This document shows positions 1-8,319 of a DNA stretch of 64,000 nt, piece after piece; the stretch's first letter is position 1, and the number at the start of each line of letters is the position of its first letter. Location of the stretch: the NCBI RefSeq assembly GCF_000189775.2, contig NC_015555.1:1685001-1749000 (forward strand). The letters run 5' to 3'. The translations under genes were made by a program, and so were the position numbers. This DNA comes from Thermoanaerobacterium xylanolyticum LX-11 (lineage in GTDB: Bacteria > Bacillota > Thermoanaerobacteria > Thermoanaerobacterales > Thermoanaerobacteraceae). The notes beneath the pieces were generated by a model, which was not told where the DNA came from, did no database searches, and saw only the letters and a list, made by a program, of their open reading frames with translations.

Positions 1-1
1 T

Positions 2-733
2 TTAATAAATTACATGGGACTGGGAATTCGACATTCCATTCAGTTGGTTAAAATCAACGGCAACTGGGTGATACGCCGCGATTGGTACTACGATCCATTA
101 GATGAAGATTCAGCATTTATAGATATTAGCCCTGCTGACGGAATAGCCACAGAAATATCGCCAACCAATACTACGCCTGCAGGTGATAGTCAAAATCAGA
201 AAAAAGGAAATTACGATAGAGAAGGCGCTGTAAGGTATGCTGATACGTACGCTGGTGCTGCATGGGGTAGCGGAAATAACTATGAATACAACAAAAAATA
301 CAGAGATTATAATGGCGTTGGTGGCGACTGCACAAATTTCGCTTCACAAGTCTTGCATGAAGGCGGTGGACTAAAAATGGACTACGTCTGGAACTTTAAT
401 GGCCGTGACTCTAGTACAGCATGGGCACAAGCTCCTGCACTCTTTAACTACCTTATATACAATGGAAAAGGAAGGCTAATTGCACAAGGTACATACACAG
501 ACATGGTAAAACCATCGGATTCACACCCTGCAGGAGCAATACGGGAACTTAAAAAGGGTGATCTCATTTGCTATGAAGAAAAAGGTACAATTGTTCATTT
601 TGGCGTTGTAACAGGTTTTGATTCTTACGGAATTCCTGTTGTAAACACACATACATCTGACAGATACCATGTTCCATTTGATTTAGGATGGGATAAAAAG
701 GTTATTTATAGATTCATTCACATAAATGATTAA
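2..733 (+). CDS. Putative amidase domain protein (Amidase_6 type), 5' truncated by the window
   Basis: The reading frame is open to the first bases of the window, so the ATG at 14 is probably internal and the N-terminus is missing. The C-terminal ~170 residues look like the clostridial putative amidase domain (Amidase_6). They begin with a YDREGAVRYADTYA stretch, followed by a GGDCTNFASQ motif with the likely catalytic Cys and, further on, an IVHFGVVTGF motif with the likely His. Family members are usually secreted or surface proteins thought to cut amide or peptide bonds in the wall; the substrate is unknown. The piece before the domain (WVIRRDWYYDP) is the end of an N-terminal extension whose start is not visible. 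It ends in a very strong convergent hairpin terminator. Confidence 0.8.
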   Translation, partial: LINYMGLGIRHSIQLVKINGNWVIRRDWYYDPLDEDSAFIDISPADGIATEISPTNTTPAGDSQNQKKGNYDREGAVRYADTYAGAAWGSGNNYEYNKKYRDYNGVGGDCTNFASQVLHEGGGLKMDYVWNFNGRDSSTAWAQAPALFNYLIYNGKGRLIAQGTYTDMVKPSDSHPAGAIRELKKGDLICYEEKGTIVHFGVVTGFDSYGIPVVNTHTSDRYHVPFDLGWDKKVIYRFIHIND

Positions 734-766
734 AGAGAGGCCAAATCCTCTCTTTAATCATTTATG
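721..766. terminator. Bidirectional terminator with a 20-bp perfect stem
   Basis: Bases 721-740 and 747-766 are perfect reverse complements around a 6-base loop (CCAAAT). The stem includes the last codons of the amidase gene on the plus strand and the stop of the small minus-strand gene. The AT-rich outer part supplies the U-tracts, so it can stop transcription from both sides. Confidence 0.8.
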
Positions 767-965
767 TCTGATCAAGGCTTGTAAGAACATCATCAAAAAC
801 GTCTATCCTGCATTTTTGATTTTTTACATCCCAATGTGTACATATTTCACAGCTTCTTGATGATGAGTCTGCTATAGACATCATTGAAGCCTTGCCTAAA
901 GAATCATCATAGCTAAAATCAGGACACATTTCACCTACCGCTTTTAACTGATCTCTGTTAGCCAT
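762..965 (-). CDS. Small cysteine-containing protein of unknown function
   Basis: A 67-residue protein if read from the ATG at 965. A GTG three codons further out is possible, but the GGCGGTG ribosome site sits about 6 bases before the ATG. The start overlaps the stop of the upstream YkuS-like gene, so the two are translationally coupled. The C-terminal half has a CEICTHWDVKNQKC motif (Cys-x2-Cys-x-His ... Cys), which could bind a metal, plus a lone Cys near residue 14. I do not recognise the family. No signal peptide or membrane segment is visible, so it is probably cytoplasmic. Confidence 0.6.
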   Translation of the reverse strand: MANRDQLKAVGEMCPDFSYDDSLGKASMMSIADSSSRSCEICTHWDVKNQKCRIDVFDDVLTSLDQT

Positions 966-1233
966 TTGTATCACCGCCTGTACTTCTTTTTATTGCACTT
1001 TCTATGTCTTCTGGTGTCATTCCAGTTGCATCAATTATTGGCGATTTTGTGTACGTATTTTCAAATCCAAGCATGTCTTTGTGCTGTCCTGTTATTACAA
1101 TTGCATCATAATCATTGACGTTAATACCGCTTAAATTGCTATCTTGCTCAAGATTTACTACATTATATCCTTTACCAGTAAGGTATCTTTTTACATTTGA
1201 AAGCTCTCTTTCAACGGCTATTTTTTTCCCCAT
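958..1233 (-). CDS. YkuS family (UPF0180) protein
   Basis: A 91-residue protein read from the ATG at 1233, which has a GGAGGTG site 9 bases upstream. A longer reading frame exists but lacks a ribosome site. The sequence begins MGKKIAVERELSNVKRYL and contains the DYDAIVITGQ and KSPIIDATGMTPEDIE segments typical of the small YkuS/UPF0180 family, whose function is unknown. The family is common in spore-forming Firmicutes. Its 3' end overlaps the start of the small Cys-containing gene by a few bases, so the two form an operon. Confidence 0.75.
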   Translation of the reverse strand: MGKKIAVERELSNVKRYLTGKGYNVVNLEQDSNLSGINVNDYDAIVITGQHKDMLGFENTYTKSPIIDATGMTPEDIESAIKRSTGGDTNG

Positions 1234-1286
1234 TAAAAACACCTCCAATAGCGAATACATAATTATTATTAGTTTAATGTACCTTT

Positions 1287-1607
1287 TTATTCGCATAGGA
1301 GGACTATTAAAAGCGATAAAAACATTAAAAACGCGGCTGCCATCAATAGCACTTTTCCCCATTGTGTCATATAAATAAAATCATATCTTTTTTCAGGAAG
1401 TTCAAGGTTTCTAAATATTCTACTGATAGTCCTCATATCGTTAAACCAATATGATACGTACAAAAAACCTCCAATAAGCCCCACAATACATCCGACAATA
1501 AAAAAATAATTGCTGTAACTTACATACGTAGAATGTATTCCATTTAAGGCAATATTAACAATAACAGTAATAAAAGATAAAATTATACCAAGTAAAATAC
1601 CTTTCAA
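1287..1607 (-). CDS. Small integral membrane protein, unknown
   Basis: A 106-residue protein with about three hydrophobic segments (residues 1-22, 32-54 and 85-104) and a short basic loop between the second and third. It starts at TTG with a GGAG element 8 bases upstream. It lies just upstream of, and in the same direction as, the YkuS-like gene. I recognise no family. The gene is supported by its hydrophobic periodicity and ribosome site only. Confidence 0.5.
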   Translation of the reverse strand: MKGILLGIILSFITVIVNIALNGIHSTYVSYSNYFFIVGCIVGLIGGFLYVSYWFNDMRTISRIFRNLELPEKRYDFIYMTQWGKVLLMAAAFLMFLSLLIVLLCE

Positions 1608-1736
1608 GCTAACAACTCCTAAATATCTTAGTATCTACCTTTTTTCTCTTTTGAATAATTATATCATATTTTTCTCAAGGATTATTATCGAAATTAACCT
1701 TCAACAAATGTACAAGTTAAATTGAATCTACTTATG

Positions 1737-1759
1737 TATGACCTGTAAGCCAGGTCATA
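1737..1759. other. Hairpin at the 3' end of the glycosyltransferase gene
   Basis: TATGACCTG and CAGGTCATA pair around a TAAGC loop, overlapping the stop of the minus-strand glycosyltransferase. No clear U-tract follows in either direction, so it is a weak terminator or an mRNA 3'-end stabiliser. Confidence 0.4.
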
Positions 1760-2759
1760 TCAAATAATATCTTATAATTCTATCAGCGTATTCTGCTCTT
1801 TTATCCCATGAATTTTCTCGCGCTACTTCCATAAGCTTTTCTTTTTTCACGACGCTAACATTTTCGATGGCTTTCTTTATCAAATATGCAAATTCTTCTT
1901 TATCATTGGCAGCGTAAATGCCGTCGCATTTTATGATAGATGGCAATTTGGAAGAAACGATTTGTTTTCCGGTGCTTAAATATTCATACATTTTTATTGG
2001 ATCGGCACCTTCAGTCATTGTTGTAACTTTAAAAGGAATTATAGTCACATCAAAATACTGTAAATAATTTGGTAGGACGTCATATTTTTTCTCTCCCAAA
2101 TAAAAAATATTCTTTCTAATAGGCACTTTTTTTGTATTCAAATTAGGACCAACGTACACGAAATTATACTCAGGACATTTTAAAGCAATATAATCCACTA
2201 AGTCCCAATCTATCCACGTCGCCAATGCTCCTATATATCCAACTATAGGTTTATCACCAGGTAAATCAATAGGTCTTTCTGAAAAAATTTTGCTTGCTTT
2301 CTTAAAATGATCAAAATCCGCACCGTTTGGCAGCAAAAATGTCCTTTTATTGACTTTAATATTTATATTAAATAGTTTTTCAGATGAAGCAAATACTATG
2401 TTGGCAGCTTTCTGCACTTCTTCAAAATTAAGTTTCCACTCTGTAAATTCTTCTGAAGGATAATCTATAGAATCAAATATCACATATTTTTTCTTGAACA
2501 TTTTTAGAAAATTGTAATTTGGAGGATATGATATCCATACTATAGGAATTTCTCTAAATTTTACACTACCAATATCTACACCATTTACAATGTATAAATT
2601 TTTCCTTACTTCTATTATTCCTCTATTGTAGCTGTCATCAAAAGATTTATTAACGTAGTAAACTGTATAATTCCTTTCAGACATACGACTCAATAGCTGC
2701 TGTGGCCTCTGATAAAGCCAGTTAAAATTAATAGTAGGTGGGTATATAATCGTCGCCAT
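1755..2759 (-). CDS. Glycosyltransferase, GT4-like (resembles TuaH-type enzymes)
   Basis: A 334-residue cytoplasmic glycosyltransferase. It opens with YPPTINFNWLYQRPQQLL, the RPQ(Q/H)L pattern of the GT4-like family that includes teichuronic-acid enzymes such as TuaH. The second Rossmann half begins near residue 170 (PIVGYIGALATWIDWDLV), and the family signature EGADPIKMYEYLSTGKQIV near residue 265 supplies the Glu that contacts the sugar nucleotide. Typical donors are UDP- or GDP-sugars; the acceptor here is unknown. It is monocistronic, so the pathway (exopolysaccharide or spore polysaccharide) cannot be told from context. Confidence 0.7.
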   Translation of the reverse strand: MATIIYPPTINFNWLYQRPQQLLSRMSERNYTVYYVNKSFDDSYNRGIIEVRKNLYIVNGVDIGSVKFREIPIVWISYPPNYNFLKMFKKKYVIFDSIDYPSEEFTEWKLNFEEVQKAANIVFASSEKLFNINIKVNKRTFLLPNGADFDHFKKASKIFSERPIDLPGDKPIVGYIGALATWIDWDLVDYIALKCPEYNFVYVGPNLNTKKVPIRKNIFYLGEKKYDVLPNYLQYFDVTIIPFKVTTMTEGADPIKMYEYLSTGKQIVSSKLPSIIKCDGIYAANDKEEFAYLIKKAIENVSVVKKEKLMEVARENSWDKRAEYADRIIRYYLI

Positions 2760-2934
2760 ACAAATACCTCCTGTGAAATTTTTATTTTGTACTCATAATA
2801 TTCAAAAAAACTATATTTCGCTAATTTTAAAAACCCTCAAATTGATTGTTAATTTATTATCATAGCAGGAATTTTGAACTTTATGTAGAATATAGTTAAT
2901 TGGCTATTTTATGAAGGAGGTGTTACTGGATTAA

Positions 2935-3849
2935 ATGCATATAAAAAATAAAGATGAGTACATAAATATCATGGTTGTACCAAATTCTAAAAAAGACATA
3001 AAAAGCTTTAAAATAAAAAGGTCTGCTTTAAAAGCTTATATATTTGCAGCGGTAGTGCTTTTGATAGGCTTGTTTTCAACCTTTTTTTATTTTGCAGGAA
3101 AATACGCATATCTTTACGCCGCAGTTCATGAAAAAGACAAGATAATCGCAGAAAAAAATCAAAAAATAGCAGAAATGCAGGACTTAAACCAATCTCAAGG
3201 CAAAAAGATCGCCATGCTTAATGATAATGCCAAGAAGTTAAGTGACAAGATGAAAAGTCTTGACGAGTTAGAGCAAAAAGTCAGGCGAATGGTAGGACTA
3301 AGTTCACCAGAAACGAGCCGTGGCGGCATAACACGTGATTCAAGGGATTTAACTTTAGATGAAAAAACCACAAATGAGCTTTCAAGCGAAATAGATAATA
3401 AAACATATGAATACAAAACTCTGATAGATGATATAAGCAAAAGATTGGATTATCTCGCATCGCTGCCATCATCATATCCTGTTGTAGGACCTATAACATC
3501 ACCATTCGGAAGTCGCACATCCCCTTATGGAGAAAGCTCAGAGTTTCACCCTGGAATAGACATTGCCGTAGGATACGGTACACCTGTTAAAGCGGCGGGC
3601 AAAGGCATTGTAACCTATGCAGGATGGCTTTCCGGATATGGAAATGTAGTCATGATAAATCACGGTTATGGAATCACTTCTGTTTACGGTCATAATTCTC
3701 AACTGTTAGTAAGAGTAGGACAAACTGTAAACAGGGGTGATGTCATAGCAAAATCAGGTAGCACAGGTCGCAGCACGGGGCCACACGTGCATTTTGAAAT
3801 AAGGCTAAATGGCAATCCAGTCGATCCTATGAAATATCTTACCAAGTGA
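2935..3849 (+). CDS. Membrane-anchored M23 (LytM) peptidoglycan endopeptidase
   Basis: A 304-residue protein with a basic N-terminus, one transmembrane helix (~35-55), a coiled coil (~62-118) and a C-terminal M23 domain (~185-300). The zinc ligands and catalytic residues are present: HPGID (H205, D209), YGHNS (H253) and GPHVHFE (H284, H286). M23 enzymes cut peptide cross-links in peptidoglycan, so this one should be active or at least intact outside the membrane. An in-frame stop lies directly before the ATG, fixing the start; AGGAGG is 14 bases upstream, which is a long spacing. A bactofilin gene follows after 37 bases, a pairing seen in many bacteria where bactofilin positions an M23 wall enzyme. 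Confidence 0.88.
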   Translation: MHIKNKDEYINIMVVPNSKKDIKSFKIKRSALKAYIFAAVVLLIGLFSTFFYFAGKYAYLYAAVHEKDKIIAEKNQKIAEMQDLNQSQGKKIAMLNDNAKKLSDKMKSLDELEQKVRRMVGLSSPETSRGGITRDSRDLTLDEKTTNELSSEIDNKTYEYKTLIDDISKRLDYLASLPSSYPVVGPITSPFGSRTSPYGESSEFHPGIDIAVGYGTPVKAAGKGIVTYAGWLSGYGNVVMINHGYGITSVYGHNSQLLVRVGQTVNRGDVIAKSGSTGRSTGPHVHFEIRLNGNPVDPMKYLTK

Positions 3850-3886
3850 CGTATGATAGTTGCCAAAACCCAAAAGGAGGTGTACT

Positions 3887-4294
3887 ATGTTTCAAAGAAA
3901 AGATGCTAATACATTTGATGTAAATACTGATAAGATCGATACAATAATTGGCAAAAACACAAAAATAGAAGGAAACATTTCTTCTCAGGGCACTATGAGA
4001 ATCGACGGATTAGTTACTGGAAAAGTTGAAGTAGAAGGCAATTTAATTGTCGGTGAAAATTCAAAAATAGAAGCTGATGTAAAAGCTGACAATATTTCAG
4101 TTTCAGGAGAGATAGTCGGAAATCTTACAATAAAAAATCAAGTGCAGATAACATCCACTGGAAAAGTATACGGTGACATAGAGGTTCAAAATCTCATTAT
4201 TGACGAAGGCGCAATATTTGATGGAAAATGCAAAATGAATAAAAAAGCAGAAAAGAATGCCGAAACTCAACAAAAGAAAAAAGATGTAAAATAA
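3887..4294 (+). CDS. Bactofilin (polymer-forming cytoskeletal protein)
   Basis: A 135-residue protein read from the ATG at 3887, which has AAAGGAGGTG four bases upstream; an earlier in-frame ATG at 3860 has none. The centre is a run of short beta-helix repeats (TKIEGNISSQGTMRIDGLV, VEGNLIVGENSKIEADV, ISVSGEIVGNLTI), the bactofilin fold that self-assembles into filaments without nucleotide. The ends are short and polar, and the C-terminus is Lys/Gln-rich. Co-transcription with the M23 endopeptidase implies a local scaffold for cell-wall remodelling, perhaps at the division site or in sporulation; the site is inferred. Confidence 0.9.
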   Translation: MFQRKDANTFDVNTDKIDTIIGKNTKIEGNISSQGTMRIDGLVTGKVEVEGNLIVGENSKIEADVKADNISVSGEIVGNLTIKNQVQITSTGKVYGDIEVQNLIIDEGAIFDGKCKMNKKAEKNAETQQKKKDVK

Positions 4295-4318
4295 GGAGCT
4301 AAAGCTCCTTATTTTTTT
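4291..4318. terminator. Intrinsic terminator after the bactofilin gene
   Basis: ATAAGGAGCT and AGCTCCTTAT form a perfect stem followed by seven T residues on the plus strand. It lies over the last bases of the convergent GH18 gene and may act on both strands. Confidence 0.85.
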
Positions 4319-5853
4319 AGAAGTCTATGAAGTATCGCTGTAGCTTCTGCCCGCGTCGCAAAATTTTTTGGCATAAAGTGATATGTATCGTATCCAGATA
4401 TAATCCCCCTATTTGACAAAGCGATGATATCGTATTTAGCGAAGCTGTCGTTTATATCAATAAATGAACTACTAGAATACGGCTTGTAACCGTAAGCTTT
4501 AGCAATTATAGCAGCGATTTCTTCTCTTGTTATGTAGTTATTAGGCCTAAAGCTGCCATCGTCGTAACCACTTACTATTCCAAGTTTTTTCGCTGTCGCT
4601 ATGGCATCTCTTGCAAAACTCTGCTGCGTATCCCAAAATCCTTCACCAGGCTCTTCACTAATTCCCATTACTCTTAAAAGCAATGTAACAAATTCTGCTC
4701 TTGTTATGTAATTATTAGGTCTATATGTACCATCACCATACCCGGAGACATATTTAAGCATCGCCATATCGTTGATATCATCCCTCGCCCAGCTTGCAAA
4801 TATGTCTCCAAAATAATCAACTGTATTGCCTTCAATAGCTGCCCAAAAATCCTGGCTTTCGTAACCAAGCCTCCAGAAAGATATGCTGTTTATCCCCACT
4901 GATGAAAGATAATCTAATTTTAGCTTAAAACTGTAGGAATTTTCAAACCATACTGTATGCTTTACTCCATTTTTGTAATAAATATAGTACGGTTCTTTAT
5001 ATACATTATTCCATAAGGCATTGCCACCGTACATGCCAATCAAATTTTTTACATCATCTTCAGTAACAGAAGTCGTACCAGCCGAAGACCAATCATATCC
5101 ATATGCCGGAAGCCCCATAACTATTTTATCCTTATCAATTGTAGACAAAGCATAGTTAGTAACATTTTGAAGCCAATCAAACGAGCAAATCGGACCGCTG
5201 CTTCCACCAGACCAATGTTGATCGTAAGCCATTATGATAATTTTATCAGCTACTTTGGATATTGCCGCATAATCAAATCCTCCCGCCCAAAAACTCGATG
5301 GGCTGTCTGCAGTCATAGCAGGTATAGCAACAGTAAGCATCAAATTGCTTGCTGCCAATTTTGATTTCAAATCCGATAAAAACTGGTCGTAGTTTTGTCT
5401 GTCGTTGTATCCAACATTTTCAAAATCAATATTAACTCCTTTGTACCCTCCACTTTTTACTGCACCTACAATGTTATCAATCAAATTATTTCTGGCAGAT
5501 ACATTAGTTAAAACCGAATGTATCAAGCTATTGTCGAATGTCCCTCCCCGCATGTTGTGAATAAGCAAAAGAGGTGTCACGTTGTCTTTTACTGCTTCAT
5601 CTTTTATCACATCATTTTCAGTACCATTTAGATTACCATTTTCGTCAATCCCATAAGTAAACGTTATTACATAATTGATGTTTGATTCATTTTGTATAAA
5701 AGAATCGTAAGAACTATTATCTGCATCGTAATCATGTGTCGCATAAGCGTATACAATTCTTGCTGACGCGCTGGTCTTAGCGAAATTAAATAAAAACAAA
5801 GATAAAACTATAAAAGCTGCTATCAGCATAACAAAAAATTTCTTTATATGCAT
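4309..5853 (-). CDS. Secreted GH18 (YaaH/chitinase-like) glycosidase with three S-layer homology domains
   Basis: A 514-residue protein from the ATG at 5853, preceded by AAGGGGGAT. A signal peptide (~1-30, KKFFVMLIAAFIVLSLFLF) is followed by a GH18 barrel (~30-330). The barrel carries GGYKGVNIDFENVGY, the family DxxDxDxE-type motif with catalytic Glu in DFE, and later IIIMAYDQHW. Three SLH domains close the protein (~340-510; SGYGDGTYRPNNYITRAE, SGYDDGSFRPNNYITREE and a more divergent third copy). SLH domains bind pyruvylated wall polymer, so the enzyme sits on the cell surface. The barrel resembles spore-cortex YaaH/CwlL-type enzymes more than true chitinases; the substrate is probably a peptidoglycan or GlcNAc polymer. 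Confidence 0.88.
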   Translation of the reverse strand: MHIKKFFVMLIAAFIVLSLFLFNFAKTSASARIVYAYATHDYDADNSSYDSFIQNESNINYVITFTYGIDENGNLNGTENDVIKDEAVKDNVTPLLLIHNMRGGTFDNSLIHSVLTNVSARNNLIDNIVGAVKSGGYKGVNIDFENVGYNDRQNYDQFLSDLKSKLAASNLMLTVAIPAMTADSPSSFWAGGFDYAAISKVADKIIIMAYDQHWSGGSSGPICSFDWLQNVTNYALSTIDKDKIVMGLPAYGYDWSSAGTTSVTEDDVKNLIGMYGGNALWNNVYKEPYYIYYKNGVKHTVWFENSYSFKLKLDYLSSVGINSISFWRLGYESQDFWAAIEGNTVDYFGDIFASWARDDINDMAMLKYVSGYGDGTYRPNNYITRAEFVTLLLRVMGISEEPGEGFWDTQQSFARDAIATAKKLGIVSGYDDGSFRPNNYITREEIAAIIAKAYGYKPYSSSSFIDINDSFAKYDIIALSNRGIISGYDTYHFMPKNFATRAEATAILHRLLKK

Positions 5854-5937
5854 GCCAAAATCCCCCTTGTACATTTTCAATATATATGATAACATTGGCA
5901 AGCATATATCTTCAACTGTATAAATTTCCTACAAAAG

Positions 5938-5965
5938 TAAATGAGGCCCATAAAGGCCTCATTTA
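5938..5965 (-). terminator. Hairpin terminator after the coat-protein operon
   Basis: TAAATGAGGCC and GGCCTCATTTA pair around a short loop, immediately after the minus-strand coat gene whose stop it overlaps. The U-rich tail on the minus strand is short, so strength is moderate. Confidence 0.65.
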
Positions 5966-6496
5966 TCCTTGAAACATATTTCTGGTATTAACGATATCCT
6001 GTTGATTTGCATTGCTTACAGGATACCACCCTTTTTGTTTCATCAAATTGAATATCTCATAGTGGACATCGTGTTCTTCATTTAGTATATTCTTAATGCT
6101 GGAATATACATTTTGATTTGCACTTTCTATACAAGCGCTGTTGTAAGATTGTAGCAGCAATATTTCTGACTTTAGACAATCTGCAGTTATGTCTTTATCA
6201 GTGAGCGGCGAAGTTTGAGATACACTCGCTGTATAAGCTTGATTCTTACCGCTTGCACTGTTTAGATTCTGCATCGTGGTATTGTCGATCGCCCTGCTTA
6301 TGCTACCTACCGGCGAATAATCATTAGGCATACCTGTAGCATTTATGCTGCCAGTTGTAGTAGCATTTGTCGACACATTTTTTAAATTGGAATTTGTATA
6401 TGAATCTATCTGTTTGCTAATACTGCCACCTGACATATCCGGCATAGCTGCTGAATTCATGGCAGTAGTATTTACCTTTGCACTTTTTCTACCCAT
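5963..6496 (-). CDS. Spore coat protein, CotF-like
   Basis: A 177-residue protein. The N-terminal half is low-complexity, rich in Ser, Asn, Thr and Met, with two short similar motifs (GGSISKQIDSYT and VGSISRAIDNTT). The C-terminal ~80 residues (ITADCLKSEILLLQSYNSACIES...NILNEEHDVHYEIFNLMKQKGWYP) match the helical CotF-type coat domain. It starts at ATG 6496 with AGGAGTG upstream. A second, shorter coat gene lies 11 bases upstream. A role in the spore coat, with expression in the mother cell, is inferred from the family. Confidence 0.8.
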   Translation of the reverse strand: MGRKSAKVNTTAMNSAAMPDMSGGSISKQIDSYTNSNLKNVSTNATTTGSINATGMPNDYSPVGSISRAIDNTTMQNLNSASGKNQAYTASVSQTSPLTDKDITADCLKSEILLLQSYNSACIESANQNVYSSIKNILNEEHDVHYEIFNLMKQKGWYPVSNANQQDIVNTRNMFQG

Positions 6497-6507
6497 CTAT
6501 ATCACTC

Positions 6508-6690
6508 CTATTTCAATAAATTTAATAAAGAGTTGTAATGATTTTGATGCACATTTATATTTTTTTGAAACACATTTTTAAGCTGTGGATCTGTCACTTG
6601 ATTCACAGCCGTCTGATACTTCTTTATTATCAATTGCTCTGATGCAAGTTCATCCGAAATATATCCAAGTTCTTTTTGAGTTAATGCCAT
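6508..6690 (-). CDS. Small CotF-like spore coat protein
   Basis: A 60-residue helical protein (ALTQKELGYISDELASEQLI ... NVFQKNINVHQNHYNSLLNLL). It resembles the short coat proteins that pair with CotF-domain proteins in clostridia. GGAGG lies 9 bases before the ATG. It is the first gene of a two-gene coat operon. Confidence 0.78.
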   Translation of the reverse strand: MALTQKELGYISDELASEQLIIKKYQTAVNQVTDPQLKNVFQKNINVHQNHYNSLLNLLK

Positions 6691-6758
6691 ATTTTTACCT
6701 CCTCCTCAGTTATTTTTGCATATTTATTATTTGTAGTTGCTTTTTTTTAATTCAAAAA

Positions 6759-6785
6759 AAAAACGCGTTAAAGCGTTTTTAAACG
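6759..6785 (-). terminator. Terminator of the MocR-family gene
   Basis: AAAAACGC and GCGTTTTT pair around a GTTAAA loop. On the minus strand the stem runs into eight or more T residues directly after the MocR gene. Confidence 0.85.
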
Positions 6786-8212
6786 ATTGGAATATATTCA
6801 CTATTTCCCGCCTCATCAATATCTTTAATGACTTCTTCAATAGTTAGTATGCCTTTTCTTATTTTATCTACTTCACACGACGCGTAGCTTAATCTTATAT
6901 GCGAATCATCTATTTTATTAGAAAAGAATATACTTCCTGGAACAATAGAAACATTTCTTTCAATACATTTTAAATATATCATTTTTGAAGAAATATTTTC
7001 TTTCAATTTTATCCAAAAATAAAACCCTCCATCTGGAATATTAATCTCAAAATAGCTATTGTCAGCCAAAAGACGTTTCATCTCATCAAACCTATTCTTC
7101 ATGGTATTTTTAAATACTTCTACATGTTTTTTCCACATTCCTTCTTTCAAATAGATCTCAAATGCTCTTTGCATCAAACCGGAAGTTGATAAATCTGTAA
7201 CATATTTGGCTTCAGCAAAAGAATTTATAAGATTTTTAGGAGATAATATAAACCCTAATCTCAATCCCGGCATATATATCTTAGAAAAACTTTTTATATA
7301 TATTACCCTATCGTATTTGTCATAGGCTTTTAATGGCAAATGCTTATTATTGCTGAAGTTTAACTCATTTGAAAAATCGTCTTCCACAATATAAGTATCA
7401 TACTTGTATGCAATCTCGATGAGTTTTTTCATCTTTTCCACGCTGTACGAAATTCCTGTTGGATTTTGAAAAACCGGCATTGTGTAAATCAATTTTGGTT
7501 TGAAAATCTTCAGTTTCTCCTCCAACATATATACATTAATTCCATCATTTTCAAGTTCTATATCCACAATTTCAGCACCTCTTGATTTAAAAGATGCTAT
7601 GGCCCATGAATACGTAGGTGACTCAACAAAAACACAATCACCAAAATTTATCAACGCTTTTGATACAACATCTATCCCCTGTTGTCCGCCTGAGATAATT
7701 TGTACATCTTCGTAATCAATGCTTACCTCATCTTTCTTTATGAACTCTGCAATGACTTTTCTAAGTGGCATGTATCCCTTTGTATCTTGATATTCAAATG
7801 CGTATCCACCATCTCTCTCCAAAACTTTGTTTATAATTACTTTAAAATCTTCAACCGGAAACAGCTCAGGGTTTGGAGACGATGAAGAAAAATTTATCAT
7901 GTTTTTATTTACAAGTATCTGTCCATGTTCCAAAGCTTTTATGTCTTCGATAGGCATTTCTGATTGTCTAACAGTCTCAGATACATACGTTCCACTGCCG
8001 ACTCTTTTTTCTATATACCCGTTTGCCTCAAGTAGCCTATACGCATTTATGACAGTAACATTGTTTACACCCAACTCTTTAGCTAATGAACGTATGGTTG
8101 GCAACTTGTAACCTGGTGGGATGCTGCCATTTTCAATATATTTTTTAAATTGATTAAAAATCTGTATATAAAGTGGAGTAGTCTTATTTTTATCTACTGA
8201 AAAATTCACCAT
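6779..8212 (-). CDS. MocR/PdxR-family transcriptional regulator (GntR HTH fused to aminotransferase fold)
   Basis: A 477-residue protein from the ATG at 8212 (GAGAGGTG six bases upstream). An N-terminal GntR winged helix (~5-75; YKLPTIRSLAKELGVNNVTVINAYRLLE) is joined to a full type I aminotransferase domain (~105-470). PLP-binding features are present: SGGQQGID, DDFSNE and the Schiff-base Lys in YIKSFSKIYMPGLRLGF. MocR proteins use PLP or an amino-compound adduct as effector. The gene is divergent from isoaspartyl dipeptidase with about 110 bp between starts, so that gene is the most likely target, along with itself; this is inferred. Confidence 0.85.
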   Translation of the reverse strand: MVNFSVDKNKTTPLYIQIFNQFKKYIENGSIPPGYKLPTIRSLAKELGVNNVTVINAYRLLEANGYIEKRVGSGTYVSETVRQSEMPIEDIKALEHGQILVNKNMINFSSSSPNPELFPVEDFKVIINKVLERDGGYAFEYQDTKGYMPLRKVIAEFIKKDEVSIDYEDVQIISGGQQGIDVVSKALINFGDCVFVESPTYSWAIASFKSRGAEIVDIELENDGINVYMLEEKLKIFKPKLIYTMPVFQNPTGISYSVEKMKKLIEIAYKYDTYIVEDDFSNELNFSNNKHLPLKAYDKYDRVIYIKSFSKIYMPGLRLGFILSPKNLINSFAEAKYVTDLSTSGLMQRAFEIYLKEGMWKKHVEVFKNTMKNRFDEMKRLLADNSYFEINIPDGGFYFWIKLKENISSKMIYLKCIERNVSIVPGSIFFSNKIDDSHIRLSYASCEVDKIRKGILTIEEVIKDIDEAGNSEYIPIV

Positions 8213-8319
8213 CTTCAACACCTCTCAATTTGTTTCGATACAATTTAATGATAACATAAATAATAACGATTTTGTACAAACTAATTTGCAAGAAAAAAAC
8301 TGTATAGAAGGTGAAAAAA

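Noticed and set aside
1234..1362. Longer N-terminus for the YkuS-like protein
   Set aside because: The extension overlaps the upstream membrane-protein gene, and the perfect ribosome site precedes ATG 1233.
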